In this document: positions 22,307-34,476 of the stretch, one piece after another
Layout: each line of letters starts with the position of its first letter
Numbering within the stretch: position 1 is the first letter of the stretch
NCBI GenBank assembly: GCA_015501605.1
Contig: JADNRZ010000002.1
Location: forward strand, 1,488,001-1,552,000
Length of the DNA stretch: 64,000 bases
Direction: 5' to 3'
From: Panaeolus papilionaceus
Taxonomy: Eukaryota; Basidiomycota; Agaricomycetes; Agaricales
Notes under the pieces: model-generated
The model's input: the letters and a program-made list of their open reading frames with translations, nothing else
The model's database searches: none
Told to the model about the DNA's origin: nothing
Position numbers and translations under genes: made by a program

Positions 22307-25300
22307 ATGGCGTCAATTTCCAAACGGAAACCTACACCAACGCCATTAATACCAGAGAAATATTTGGATATACCGTCACAAAGACTGTATTATCTCAGTT
22401 TAGGCTTGTTATGTCAGGTGAATATTCTTACCATCGACTGCATATTCTGTCACCACTAAGCCCACTTCTAGTCAATCAAAATCATCGACTTCATTTGGTC
22501 AATCGCGTCTTCAGCCGATAGACACACAGCCTTTCGAAAATGGCTTCTTTTTGACTTTATTTACTGCGTTCTTCTTTCGCAATTACGGATACCACGGTTG
22601 ACTTACAGCAAAGCGAATGTTCTGCTTCAAATCGCGTTTCTGTGGTTCCTGGATGGTGTCATGTTTGGAGGAATTAGTGTAGACGGGACAGCATTCTTCG
22701 GAAGTGGACTGAGTTTTAGCTCTAGTATCTCAGGTATGTCCAATTCCGCTATGACGACGTTTCACGTGTTAAACCTTTGTGAGCAGATATTTCTGCAACA
22801 ACCTCTGGCACAACGATACGCGACATTATCTCCATAATAACGCTTGGGCTCATTGCCAGCCCTTCTGCCACTCGAGATGCTCATCTTTTGGGACAACACA
22901 CCGTTCGTATGTCCCCCATCAGTACCGCCCACCTCAATCCCCAAACTCAGAACTTTTGTCTTGCACCAACGTCGAGATATGTGTTCATCCCAGTTGTTCT
23001 CAATAATACCAATGTCGCTGGGCTACGCTACTCGATAACACCCCTCGGGAGCCAGACAGGAAGGAAACCTGAAACACACGATATGAGTCTCAAAGATCTC
23101 AAAGGCGTAGAACAAAGCTACCTCGACAAACTCCAACTAGCAGCTCAGCCGTCTTCCTCTGCCAAGAATAACGATGACTATGACGAGTACGACGACGACG
23201 AATCTGATACCCAGAAAACACCATCCTCACTTCAAAAAACCCAATCCTTGTATCACATCATGCTCTCTAAACCTGGCATTGTTCGACTGGAACGAGTCTT
23301 CGACTCGTCCAACACCGACGCTAGACTCGTCATATCACAAGCTGTTGTCGTTCCCTGCCCCAAGGTGGAGTTTGGAGAAGATGAGAAGGCTGCAGAACAA
23401 CCTATTCGCTGCGTTGGACAAGATACAGATGTCCAATTGAAAATCAACGTGAATGGTGTCCCTCCCCTGAGCCTAAAGTGGATGCGGACCGTGAACGGTG
23501 TCCGGGAAGAATTTTTGGTGGAGGGCATTGAAGGTGATCAACGCGACGTACCGGAAGAGAGAGAGGAGCCTGTTTCTCCGTCTGCTCTGACCATTCGTGG
23601 TGTGGCTGCTCCTCAGAATGTAATGGTTCCCCTTTCTGTGTCACTTGAAAGACCCGGAACATACCTCTACGCACTTGACGAGGTTATTGACGGGGTCGGT
23701 AATGTGGTCAAGGTTGATACATCGAGCAACGACCTGTCAAAGGCAGAGCCCGCTTCATTCAGCAAAACGAAGACGACCCGGTCCTTTATGATTTTGCGCA
23801 AACCCGCTGTTTCCTTCTCTAGGTGCACCTCTGACAACGCACTTCCTCTTCTCATCGGCTCCGAGACGCCCATCGATATCAAGTCAATGAATGCTGACGA
23901 ACTAGATGGACCCTGGGACGTTAATCTCAGCTATTCACCTAACAAAGACGATGCCGATAACAAGCACAAGTCATGGAACAAGGTTCTGAAAGCTACCTCT
24001 GAAAGCAGTGGTCTCTCCGTCCGAGTTAATGCACCCGGTGAATATAAGATAAATGGAATCAAGGGCAAAGTGAGTGTTGCAATCATAGTATTCTTTGAAA
24101 ACCTCTCACACCTTTCCAGTATTGTGTTGGGACAGTCCTTGCACCAGACGTCTGCAAGGTCGTCCAAACACCCCTACCATCTGCGGAAATCGAGTGGAAG
24201 AGGATTCACGAATGGTAAGCGGAATTGAGTAGATAAAATGGAGTTGAAATTTTCATATGGTATCTTTTGTAGCTCTGGTGACACAGGTGTTTCTGCAACC
24301 CTCATTCTTCATGGAACACCCCCTTTCCAGGTCTTTTACAGAACTCAGCTTAACAACGAAACTCCTAAGGAGGTGTCCAAGACCTTCACCACATCTCGCG
24401 CCGAAATGACGTTCCAGCCTGAACGCAGTGGACGCTACATGTTGACATTTGTTTCAATCAGTGACCACAACTATAATCGTATTGAGCTAAACGGACCAAC
24501 GATCGACCAGATTATCCATCCCGTTGCATCAGCCGATTTCGCAAAGAGCCACGGTGCTGGACGAGGCAAGAAGCTTCTCAGTACGTGCTCGGGGGATACC
24601 GTGGACATTGGTGTCGATTTGAAGGTAGGCTCTTCCTACTGTCTGTTTTAGTTGTTCGGTTGAAAGTGACGTGGGGATATCTTTGTAGGGCACTGGACCT
24701 TGGAATTTGGATATTCAAGTCATTGGCCCACAGCATGTGGAGACGATGCACATCCAAGACATCAAAACACCGCACAAAAAGATTCAAATCCCTATCCCCA
24801 AGAGCCTTCAAAAATCGGGAGGGTCATTTGAGATCAATTTGGGTAGGTCACATTAATTTATGCATCTTGCACTTTATATTGATGGGCATTGAAGTCAGCG
24901 TCGAGGATGCTTCTAAATGCAAACGACCTGTCTCTGTACCCGGAATTGAGGTCAAAGTCAAGAGGACTGTTGTAAGTGACAAACTTCCTTTCAGTGAGCC
25001 CCCTCTGAACACGTTCTAGCCCACTGTCAAATTCTATGGAATTGCTGATGAACGTCGAGCTGTCATCACTGAGAATGAACGCGCCGACCTGCCACTCAGG
25101 TTGACTGGTGAAGGTGTACGTGATTTGTTGTATTACTGACGATTTCTTGAATTTGACGGCTCCCTGCAGTCCTGGCGCGTAAAATACCGCAGACAGGGTT
25201 CGGATCATGTCCTGTCATCAACGATTCATGACCGTAATGGACACCTTTCGGTCGCCGAGCAAGGTGTCTATGAACTTGTTGAAGTGAGCGGTATAGCATT

Positions 25301-26921
25301 TTACTTTGTTGACATTGCTAACCCGAATCAGATTTCCGACCACCAATGCCCAGGTCAAATCATCCAAGACGCTTCCACATACACAGTCGAATGGATTCCG
25401 AGACCCATGGCCAAGCTTGCTCCTTCAACAAATGCACTCTATGATCGTCATAATGGGTCGTATATTCTGCCACCTATCTGCGAAGGAATGAATGACCATG
25501 TTGACCTCGAGTTGACTGGTAAGTCGCAATGTCAAGCCCTGATAAATGTAATCTAATATTTTTTCAGGGCGACCGCCATTCCAGATCATGTACAATATCG
25601 CCCAGAACAACGACTTGGGCGGAACCCGTATCATTGACCAGCCAACTTTCAACAGTATCCAGCCCCGCACTCGATTCCAGTTACAGACCTCGACACCTGG
25701 GCGCATGTATTACGAAGTCAAACAAATAGGAGACACAGCGTACCCCTTGAACAAGAATAGGGATGTTGTCATCTCAAGAGACAAGCGACTACTTTTCGAG
25801 CAACAAGTATCGGTCCGCCCTGCCGCACGTTTCAAGAACCGCAACAGGATGGTGTACTGTCTCAATGATGCCCTCTCGCCACTCGACCTCTCTAGCTCAG
25901 ATGGTGTCGTCATTTTGGAAGGCACGCCACCCTTCACTGTCACTCTTTCTGTGAAGAACATTGCGGCAAGCCATATTGACACTCGCACAATCAATGTCCC
26001 TACCAATACCTGGAGGCTTGATTTACCTACTTACCACTTCCACTCCATCGGACCGCATCTTGTCAGCATTGAGACCGTGGTGGATGCTTCAGGGTGTGAA
26101 CAGGCCGCACTTGACCCTCTTTTCCGTTCTGTTTGGGTCGATGTTGCCGAAAGTGCGTCGATCATTCCCTTTGAGAGAAGGGAAGATGTCTGTGTTGGTG
26201 ATCTTCTTCAATTCCAGCTGGAGGGCATTCCTCCATGGACTATCGGGTGTGTACCCCTTTTTTTTTTTATATCTTCACCATCATGAAGAGGACCTTTCTC
26301 AACACTTTTTCTCAGTTACAAAGTCAATGGAAAGAGTCACACACAGGAAGCAAAGACTTCTCCGTTATCCCTCATTCAACAGCAACCTGGATTATTTACG
26401 GTTACGAGCATCGCTCATCAACAAAAGATGTGCAAGGCAGCTGTCACTGATCTCAGATACCAAGTTCATGCCCTTCCCTCTGCCCAAGTTGGACATGGCA
26501 AGAAAATTTTCCAGGATATTCATGAAGGTGGGTTTATCCTCTTCCCATGGAATTAATTTCGTGCTGACCATTTTCTTCCATTACTCCGGTGTATATTAAT
26601 AGGTGATCAAGCTGAAATCGTGTTTACGCTAATCGGAGAGCCACCTTTCACTTTCACGTATCAGCGTTCTGAGCTGTCGCCCAAGAAAGGAGTCATGGGT
26701 AAAGTTCTGGAAACGCATACAGTATCCCGGATAAACACCCGTGAATACTCCATCTTTTCAGCGTTGGAAGGTACGTCCTCGATAACATTCTAAAATTGAA
26801 TGACAACGAGGCTGATAATCACTATTCTGCAGGTACCTGGACAGTCACCTCGATCTCGGATCGTTACTGTCGCTATCCTCCGGTCCAACCTGATTTGGCA
26901 CTAGAAAAGAATTCGAAGTAG
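22307..26921 (+). CDS. POM152: Nuclear pore membrane glycoprotein POM152
   Basis: Fourteen exons: 22307-22417, 22472-22733, 22787-24069, 24120-24214, 24273-24624, 24689-24842, 24895-24971, 25020-25115, 25170-25283, 25332-25518, 25568-26246, 26316-26527, 26603-26770, 26833-26921; 1292 residues (yeast 1337). The N-terminus IPEKYLDIPSQRLYYLSLGL and three nearby hydrophobic segments (around residues 28-140) match the membrane anchor. The long remainder is a chain of Ig-like repeats, each with a G-x-P-P-F/W core (LILHGTPPFQVFYR; LTGRPPFQIMYN; LEGIPPWTIG; GEPPFTFTY) and C-P/C-x-G start blocks such as ISDHQCPG. In yeast the repeats lie in the nuclear-envelope lumen and form a ring round the pore. 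An acidic Asp/Glu patch (NDDYDEYDDDESD) interrupts the first luminal part. Confidence 0.95.
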
Positions 26922-27149
26922 CTACTTACCACAGTATGCAACGTACATTTTGTATAATATCACTCATAGCTCAGGCTTTCGCAACGTAATCTCTTGGATG
27001 CAGTGCAATGAATCTCCAAATATCTATTGAACAATTATGCGGCGCGAGCTCCAGCGCGACTCTTTTGTATACTAATTTCTATTAGACTTGAGCGGAGGAA
27101 ATATAGAACCATTTGGAGACTGGGAAATGATGTCAACGATTATTCATAA

Positions 27150-28367
27150 TCACGCGAGCTGGAAAATCTTACTAGATGGATCGATAGGAGCGGGAGCCCG
27201 TCCAGAAGGTGGAGGAAGGCTGGTATACGCAGGGTCATCCCTGCGGATGAAGCCTGGGGAATTCTGGATCGTGATGTTGCGACTGATTTGGTAAAATTTT
27301 GAGTAAGACTGCGAAGGGAACGTCGCTATCTAGGACTTACATGGAGAGATCATAGGTGGGGGTCTTCGCAGGGGTCTCACCAGTAATCAAGCGACGCCAG
27401 GCCTCGTGACACTCATGGATGATTTCCATGGCGTATTTCTTGTTCTTGGCCTCGCCAGAGAAGGCAAAAGTGTTCTCTGGCTTACCATCGGGGATCTTGT
27501 AGATGCTACACGCCATAGATTAGGTTATGGTACAATTCGTCCCAGATGTGAAGTTACTTACCGGAACCATTCATTGGTAGCGCGAATGAGGCCAGGGAGA
27601 TGCCTCTCAACATCCTCAATGTCGTTCAACTTGGAAGCAAGTGGATCTTGGACATCGACGACGATGACTTTCCAATCGGTCTCGCCTTCATCAAGGAGAG
27701 CCATGATACCGAGGACCTTGACTTGTTTGACCTGGCCAACGTAGCCAACCTGCTCACCGATCTCGCAGACGTCGAGAGGGTCGTTGTCACCCTTGGCTTT
27801 GGTCTCAGCATGAGAAGTGGAGGGATCCTCCCAAGTCTGCAAGAAAATAGCGCAAGATTAGATAACCGGGATGATGATGATGATGACGATGGTGATCGGA
27901 CAGCGTCGGGACGCAGTCACAACATACCTGAGGGAAAGCACCGTAGTTCCAGATGTAACCGTGGTGGGGGAAGCAGTTGCGAACGAAGCGCAATCTGCCC
28001 TTCTTAATATCCTGCTTGATAGGGTTGAAGGGTTCCTCCTTGGAGATTTCCATCTTCGCGTTGGTCCAGCGAGGGACTTCGACGATCATGTTGACGATAC
28101 CCTGGCTTTGATCGGCAAAGAGAGGAATATCGTGGAATGAGGATACAGCTGAGCCATTCTGCTCGATATATACGCGATGATCTGTGAAGACGATCAATAG
28201 ATTGTGAGATTAATTATTGACAAAGTCTGCAATGTATAAAGAAAGAAGAAAGTTGCATACCGAGGGTATTAGGGGCGCCGATGAGGCGAGGGGTGTAGAC
28301 GTTGGCTGTTGAAGATGTCAACGATGAATAGAATGAAATAAATAATAAATAACTTACAAGTCGACAT
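27150..28367 (-). CDS. IPP1: Soluble inorganic pyrophosphatase
   Basis: Six exons: 28367-28358 (only 10 nt), 28305-28261, 28181-27928, 27836-27562, 27505-27341, 27282-27150; 293 residues against 287 in yeast. The Mg2+-dependent enzyme hydrolyses pyrophosphate to phosphate in the cytosol and drives biosynthetic reactions. The family signature D-N-D-P-L-D (120-125) supplies the metal-binding aspartates; other blocks are [52 protein letters not shown] and [18 protein letters not shown]. The C-terminus ends in [20 protein letters not shown]. The start lies in a 10-nt coding exon, supported by the join [15 protein letters not shown]. The intron at 27927-27837 holds a short (GAT)n run. Confidence 0.96.
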
Positions 28368-28746
28368 GGTGGATGAAGATGAAGAGAAGAAATTGAGTTG
28401 TTGGTTAAGACGGGAATTTATGTTTGGCCGAGAGGCCATTGGACAGCGGTCGAGTACTCCGAAACCAAAAAGAACCTGAAAAAGTTATTTAGATTACATC
28501 ATATTTTAAAACCATATGGTCGCACCTTTTGTTTGCTGTGGTGTCTCGATATGAGCCTTCCCAACTGCACCCCGCTCCTTGCGTTCTTATACATCCCCTC
28601 AACCAAACGAATGAAATTTAGCCACGGTGAAGCACGGTAACGTTAAACCACTCCGAACCGGAATTTCAACTGGTGGCGTGACATAGTCACTGTCGGGGTA
28701 TATTGACGTAAATATTCACAGATTTTCATATATAAACCTTCAAAAG
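28368..28746. promoter_or_regulatory. Pyrophosphatase promoter and 3' region of GCP4-like gene
   Basis: 379 bp with no gene. The left part precedes the pyrophosphatase start on the minus strand and must hold its promoter; the right end is downstream of the GCP4-like stop codon. Confidence 0.45.
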
Positions 28747-31008
28747 TTATAAACCACCCTCGGCTAATATACTCATGGCTTGTTCTACTCTACTCTTTCG
28801 TGGTCGTGAAAGCTCCCCGTTAAAGTCTAATCTCAAAAGTAATCGCTCGACATGACGTCGACTATGATCTGTATCCTTGTCGATCGCCCTTGCCGTCTTG
28901 GAAAGGTTGTGTGTCTGATTCATCATGCTTAACCCGATGATACCCGATTTCGACGCGTCCATGGCTCCGGAGAATGGCTGAGACATTGACAGTGTCAACT
29001 GCTCGTAAAATGATTCCAGTAAACCGCGTAAAGTCTGAAGCGTCGCGTCAAGTCGTTAGTGATTTATCTTGGCATCTCATGCAAGTACTCACCCCGTCGA
29101 TCTCTGTCACAATAGCCCATCTCTCCTTCACAAGGCTTCCCACCTCTTCCTCTCCTCCGCTGCGTATACTGCCTTCAAACAGGAGTGCAGGGAGCACATC
29201 TCCTCCCCATCGTTCCACAAGCGCGACAAACCGTTCGCAGACGGTGAGGATGGGAAGCAATATGCCAGTGATGCTCGGATTCGTCAATAAGCACCCATCT
29301 AGTAACCGCGTTAGATAGTTCGTGTGTATCGTGCGGAGGGTGGTAAAATCCAAATGGTGGGACCCATGTTGCGATGCTGCGTTTGGCATAGTTGTTTTAG
29401 CAGCTTGTGCCCAAGGTCCCTGTTTGTCCAACATATCTTTCAACTTGCGATATTCCATGTCAACGACATCCATCATAACGTAGCCAAATAGTGTGTCCAA
29501 AAACCAGCTCATATCCCTCACAACACCCCATCCACATCTCAATAGCTTCGCCCGAATTTGGATATCCTCGTCTGTTCCACCGTCCCCTAATCCAGTCCAC
29601 TTCCTTCGAGCCCGTTGAGCATTTGAAAGGGAAGTCCAGCAGCTGTGGACTTTTGTATGGGTTTTACGTAGCGCAGACAAAAATGAGAAGACCGTTGAAT
29701 AAATAGACAAGTCAGCACGGTCCAAGAAAAGATCCAATGGCCAGGTGATCGTATAAGATAATTGTAACGACGTGCCAACGAGGTGGTTGTCAAATATAGA
29801 AGCCTGTGGTGAGCTCGAAGAAAAAGTAGGAGTGGGATCTGCGGTCAGGGAAGGTAGAAGTGGCCGCACAGGTCCTCCTGGTAATAGGAATCGCAGTCGT
29901 GATAGAGAGGGATCGTGCTGTGCGCTTGTTCCAAGAGAGGCTCTGAGGAGAGCAAGGTTGAGATCTTGTTCACGAATCATAGATGCTGAACCTGCTCGAG
30001 AGGTGAGACGTGATATTTTGAGTCGTTCAATTTCACGGATCAAAGAAAGGCTAAATTCTCCATTTCGTATCAGGAAGTAGTTTGCACTAGAAAGAAGATC
30101 AGACTGATAAAATAGACTGATATTCAAAACTCATACAGCGAATCAATGGCGTCGTCGATGTCCTGTTTGGTAAGCACGTTTAGCCAAAGCCACTCGCCGA
30201 CATTGGTCCGGATTTGAGAGATAACCATGTCAAAATTATGGCGATCCTGGGGTAGGACATTGTCCAGTAAGAAAGTGTGACGTTCAGCGATATCCTTTGG
30301 GAGCTGTTTTTGCCATTTAACAGCCTTGACCGTGGCGATTGCGCGACCAATGTACGCAATGGAATCTCGTGATTGAACTGAAACACAAGCAGGTATTGAA
30401 CCCTCTATCAGAGAAAAATCTTCACCTGCTAACGGATCTGTTGGAGATATTGACCCATGGACCAGGAATGCCGCCAATTGTGTGCGCCAAACCCGCTGAA
30501 CAGATATCGATATTCGGGTGATGATATCTGCAATGCGATGTACGCCTGTTTTGGATCGAGAGACAAGCAAGTCTATTAAGGGACCAGGTTTCCAGCTGTC
30601 CTTGGTTTCCAGCTCCTCCACGAGCTTTACTAGAGCAGCGAGAGGTGCATCCCAGTCGGAAAAGATGGAACGAATGGATGATAATGGTACGAATGCTCCT
30701 GCTGCAACAAGAGCAGAGTCGCGTTTTAAAACCTTAGCTTCTGTTTCTATTACGAGACTCTCGTAGTCATCTTGCAATATATGGCTCAAAGTAGCACTCA
30801 ACGCGCAAATATAGCGTGAATGTGAGCGCGACAGTTTGGCGCATGAAGTCTTGATTTTTCTGTAACGATATGCAATTAAACCCAAAGCCTGTAAAGTTTG
30901 TTGTTCTCCTGGGTGTAAAAGAGAAGATATTGCTGGATCGAGGGCATAATCGACAGGGAATAAAGAGGAAGAATGACCGGCAAGAACGAGTAGAATCTCT
31001 GCAATCAT
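28747..31008 (-). CDS. Gamma-tubulin complex component 4-like (Spc97/Spc98 family)
   Basis: Three exons: 31008-30137, 30086-29093, 29034-28747; 717 residues. The start MIAEILLVLAGHSSSLFP is the typical GCP4 N-terminus; the frame also extends upstream only from a GTG, so ATG 31008 is preferred. GRIP1-like sequence includes YRYRKIKTSCAKL and EELETKDSWKPGPLIDLL. The exon 1-2 join gives DSLANYFLIRNGEFSLSLI, the conserved Spc97/98 block, followed by TWPLDLFLDRADLSIYSTVFSFL (GRIP2). The protein would be part of the gamma-tubulin complex that nucleates microtubules at the spindle pole body. Ser/Pro-rich inserts lie between GRIP1 and GRIP2, and an insert after HTKVHSCW. Confidence 0.9.
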
Positions 31009-31143
31009 GGTATTGATGAGAGTGTGACAAAGAGAAATTGGAACTGACACGGTTTGTCACAAAGTAAGTAGATTGTGACAAGCGTCATTGAGCATGTTAG
31101 TTAATAAAGTTGCTGCGAGTGCGACGACGGTATCACTCTCACC
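31009..31143. promoter_or_regulatory. Very short divergent promoter, GCP4-like / TBC-domain gene
   Basis: 135 bp separate the two start codons. It includes AGTTAATAAAGTTGC and TGACACGG; no TATA consensus. Both 5' UTRs must be short or overlapping. Confidence 0.6.
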
Positions 31144-33515
31144 ATGACTTCCATCTCCCTTCATCCACATCCTCCTCCTCCACCTTTAAATCTCCCAGAA
31201 TTTGACGATGATGATGCCTTTGACTCGAATGATGATAATTTTACTTCAGTATCTTATGCGTTATCTCCAGATGCCATTCGAGAAGAAATGGCTAGAAATA
31301 TGCCCGACTTAGGTGATCATTGGACAGACGAAGAGGACGAAAAAGCAACTGTTTCAAATGGCGGGCCTTTTGAAGATACAAATACGTCTGTTTCTACCCT
31401 TGACATAGGTCCAAGTGTGGACCCTGAAGCACAGGAGTCACCTCTACCCAAGTCCCCATCCGACTCGGAAACCTCCCTTTCTCTCTCTGCCAACTTTTCA
31501 CAAATCTCTTTGACGACGCCCTCTTCAGAGAATCCATCCAAGGGTTTAACTCTTGCGGTACACAAGTCTCTCTCCATCAATGGCAACCATGAACCCACAA
31601 ATACGTTGGGTCCAAATATATCGCATAACGTGCGCAGCCCTTCGCCGCCGACATCTCCGTCACCATCGCATTCACGACCGTCATCACCATTGTCAGAAGA
31701 GGAAGAGGATATTGTCCCTGCGACTGCTACTGTCCAGCCACCCCAATCTGCCTTGCGCCTTCAGTCGCCTACCTCTCCAGAATCACCCAAACCTGAACCT
31801 TCTCCACCTCCACTTCAATCACCTCCGTTCTCGGCTCCTTCACCGCGTACACCCGACGTAACAACCCCGCCAGCGACCCACCTATCTTCCGCACCTATCT
31901 CACCGGCATCTGCTTCATCCTCCTCGTCATTACCTGCGATATCTACAGCCATTGCTTCCTATCCTCCATCTAATGGTCTGACCGAAAAGCCTGCCGGTCA
32001 TCGACCCCATCGTTCTATGGGTCCAAGTATGTTTGAAAAAGTGAGGAGCAAGACGAGACCTGTATTCCTTCCTCCTAAACCTCGTCAAGAGGATGAGAAG
32101 CACATGGCCGATTGGCAACAAATGATGAAGCAAAGTCGGGCAGCAGGTAGGCGATGTATCCCTTTTTCATCCCTCGCGCGTCTAATCAACCCTTGCAGCT
32201 GAGAAGCGACGGAAGGCATTTCAAGAACGGCGTCTCGCCCGTGAAAAGGCTATTGAAGATCAACTACATGTATGGGAAAAGGATATTCTCCCGGACTGGA
32301 GAGTAGTTCATAAGAATCCGACGCTGCGGAAGCTGTGGTGGCAAGGCATTCCGACGAAGCTACGTGCAACACTTTGGGAGAAGGCTGTAGGCAATGCATT
32401 AGCTTTGAGCAAAGGTACACCCCCAGATCCATTAGATCATTCATCAGGCACTCATCCGCGCTCTTCTTTAATGATCCACATTTGGCAGATCATTACCGGA
32501 CGTGTCTAGCTCGCGCTAATCGCGCCCTTGCTTCCGGGGTGTTCCCAAAGGCAACCTTGGACCTAATAGAGCAAGATATAGTAACGACATTACCTGCAAT
32601 ACATATCTTCCACAAGGAAACTGGTCCGCTGTATGGAGAGCTGAAGGAGATGCTCGTTGCTTGGGTCGTATCAAGGAGTGACGAAGGAATGGGATACACT
32701 TTCGGTGCTGCGAAGGTCGCTGCCATGTTTTTGATCAATATGCCGGCTCAACAAGGCTTCAATGTCATGCGCAATCTCCTAGAGAGACACCTTATGCGAA
32801 GCTTTTTCGGCGGGGAACGGACGCGGGATGATGCAAGTATTCCATTTCATGTGTAATATGAACTATGTGCACTAACCTCCCGTTAGGTCGAGGCTTACTA
32901 TCGGTAAAGAGTCCGTCATCTAGGAACCTGTGAGATTGTACTGACGTTTGTTTCAGAATATTCGATACTATGCTTGCTGATAGCATGCCAAAAAGTTTGA
33001 CAATTTTCTTCGATTCATAGAGCTGGTCGAACTGACTGCCATTTCTCAGTCTACTTTAACTTCAAGCAACACCAAATATCACCACGAGAGTACCTCCCCG
33101 AGTGGATAGTACCACTATTCTTGGATCATTTGCCGTTCGAGGCGTGCGCGCGTATATGGGATGTACTCCTCCTTGAAGGTGACTCGTTTCTCTATCGAGC
33201 CTCGGTCGGCATACTAGCGGTGCTAGAGCCTAGATTATTCTTTCCGGACAGAAAGGAGTTGCTGGAATTGCTGAAGTATGACATCATTTATCTAATATTT
33301 GACAGAATCTCACAAAATCATTTGCTTTGTCTAGAGGTGAGAATAAGGCCGCAATAGATGTCGCGAAACGTGAAGGTCGACCGTTAAACGGCGGCAAGTA
33401 TGAAATATATGGTGTCGATGAGGAGACACTCTGGGACCGTATAGATAGCATGGATGATTGGTGGAAGGACAATACTTGGATTAGGTTAATTCGCCGGGAG
33501 CTGCCCGACTTGTAA
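31144..33515 (+). CDS. TBC (Rab-GAP fold) protein lacking both catalytic fingers
   Basis: Seven exons: 31144-32146, 32199-32414, 32489-32832, 32887-32903 (17 nt), 32957-32994, 33050-33275, 33335-33515; 674 residues. The first ~300 residues are Pro/Ser-rich and disordered; MGPSMFEKVRSKTRPVFLPPKPR precedes a charged helix and the TBC domain: LRKLWWQGIPTKLRATLWEKAVGN, DHYRTCLARANRAL, YYRIFDTMLADSMPK, IYFNFKQHQISPREYLPEWI, LFLDHLPFEACARIWDVLLLEG. The catalytic IxxDxxR motif reads I433-E-Q-D-I-V-T439 and the YxQ motif reads Y476-T-F478, so both the arginine and glutamine fingers are absent. Intron 3 (32833-32886) uses a GC..AG pair (GCAAGT donor). A pseudo-GAP or Rab-binding role is inferred. Confidence 0.9.
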
Positions 33516-34012
33516 CATCTCAATAGTTTGTAATACTTAGATAGCGTACAAATAGGTTAATCGTGGAAGGAACTAGGTTGCGTGTGGCTGTGCATGCAGG
33601 ATCCAGACTGGCGCTGGGCACTACTTAACTGGCCGACCCTTTTGTGATGCACTGCTCTCGACTTATGTTTACGAATCTCGCCTTACTTTAGATTAAGAGA
33701 TTATTGACTTTTGTGAATTCCAGATTGAACAGACCTCTATGAACGTATCATATGTTTCGAGGCCACTACCCCAGGTTCCTTGTCCTGCATTCCTAGACAT
33801 GGACGACCTGGAACACAGATTGTTCTCGTTCTCTCGGGACTCTTCCATAGTTATGCCTCTCTGCGAGTATAAAAGCGGGTCTTAGAGTGCCCCATTCCTC
33901 CATCATTCGACATCAGTCAACCCAACCATCTCAATAATCGACCTTGAGGTTTATAAGCCTTCTCAAACTACCACCACTCGTCGCCAAACCAACTTTATCA
34001 GCCTTCTTCATT
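33516..34012 (+). promoter_or_regulatory. Promoter of the microprotein gene with TATA box at 33868
   Basis: No coding sequence. A strong TATAAAAG box lies at 33868-33875 in GCGAGTATAAAAGCGGG, 145 nt before the ATG at 34013, followed by a C/A/T-rich leader (CATCATTCGACATCAGTCAACCC) typical of a well-expressed fungal gene. The left part is 3' UTR of the TBC gene. Confidence 0.55.
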
Positions 34013-34284
34013 ATGTACAACCTCATCCAATCCCGTGCCAAGGTAGGATTCTTCTTTGACTATGCATCGATGCTCCTTTCTGATCAATTTAATTCTCTCA
34101 TAGACGCTCCTTCTCTGGGGTAGCATTGAAGCTTTGCTCGGTGGTCTCGCCTGGCAATCGTACAGGAAACCAAGGTGTGTACTGCCATTAACCACGATCG
34201 AGCGAACACCCAACTTACACCATCTTCAGCTCTGTCCTCCTTTCTCTGCGGTCACAGCAGAACCAGCTGCAACAGAAGCTATAA
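34013..34284 (+). CDS. 51-residue microprotein, one hydrophobic helix, function unknown
   Basis: Three exons: 34013-34042, 34104-34174, 34230-34284. All junctions have good sites (AAG|GTAGGA..CATAG; CCAAG|GTGTGT..TTCAG) and the frame ends in TAA at 34282-34284. The product starts MYNLIQSRAKTLLLWGSIEA, continues with LLGGLAWQSYRKP and ends in a Gln-rich amphipathic tail (LRSQQNQLQQKL). One hydrophobic helix (about residues 11-26) flanked by basic residues suggests a small single-pass membrane protein, for example of mitochondria or ER. Support for a real gene is the two introns with proper phases and the upstream TATA box; I do not recognise the family. Confidence 0.6.
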
Positions 34285-34476
34285 TCGTCTCGCATCTTGA
34301 CCACCCTGGCTCTGTCTGCCTTAACGTTTCATTAGAGTTTTCAACTGGTTTCGGAGGATATGCCTAAATTGCATTTATATTAATACCCAATCATCATTTC
34401 TCTTCCTCGACTACTATGTAATGTCCATGATATGGTGAAAGTCCGAGTCCAATTTCGAATAAAGAGAATGCTAAGT

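Noticed and set aside
22598..23440. Alternative short frames inside POM152 exons
   Set aside because: Out of frame with the conserved nucleoporin blocks and without motifs.
27869..27893. (GAT)n microsatellite
   Set aside because: Lies inside the pyrophosphatase intron 27927-27837; ordinary short tandem repeat.
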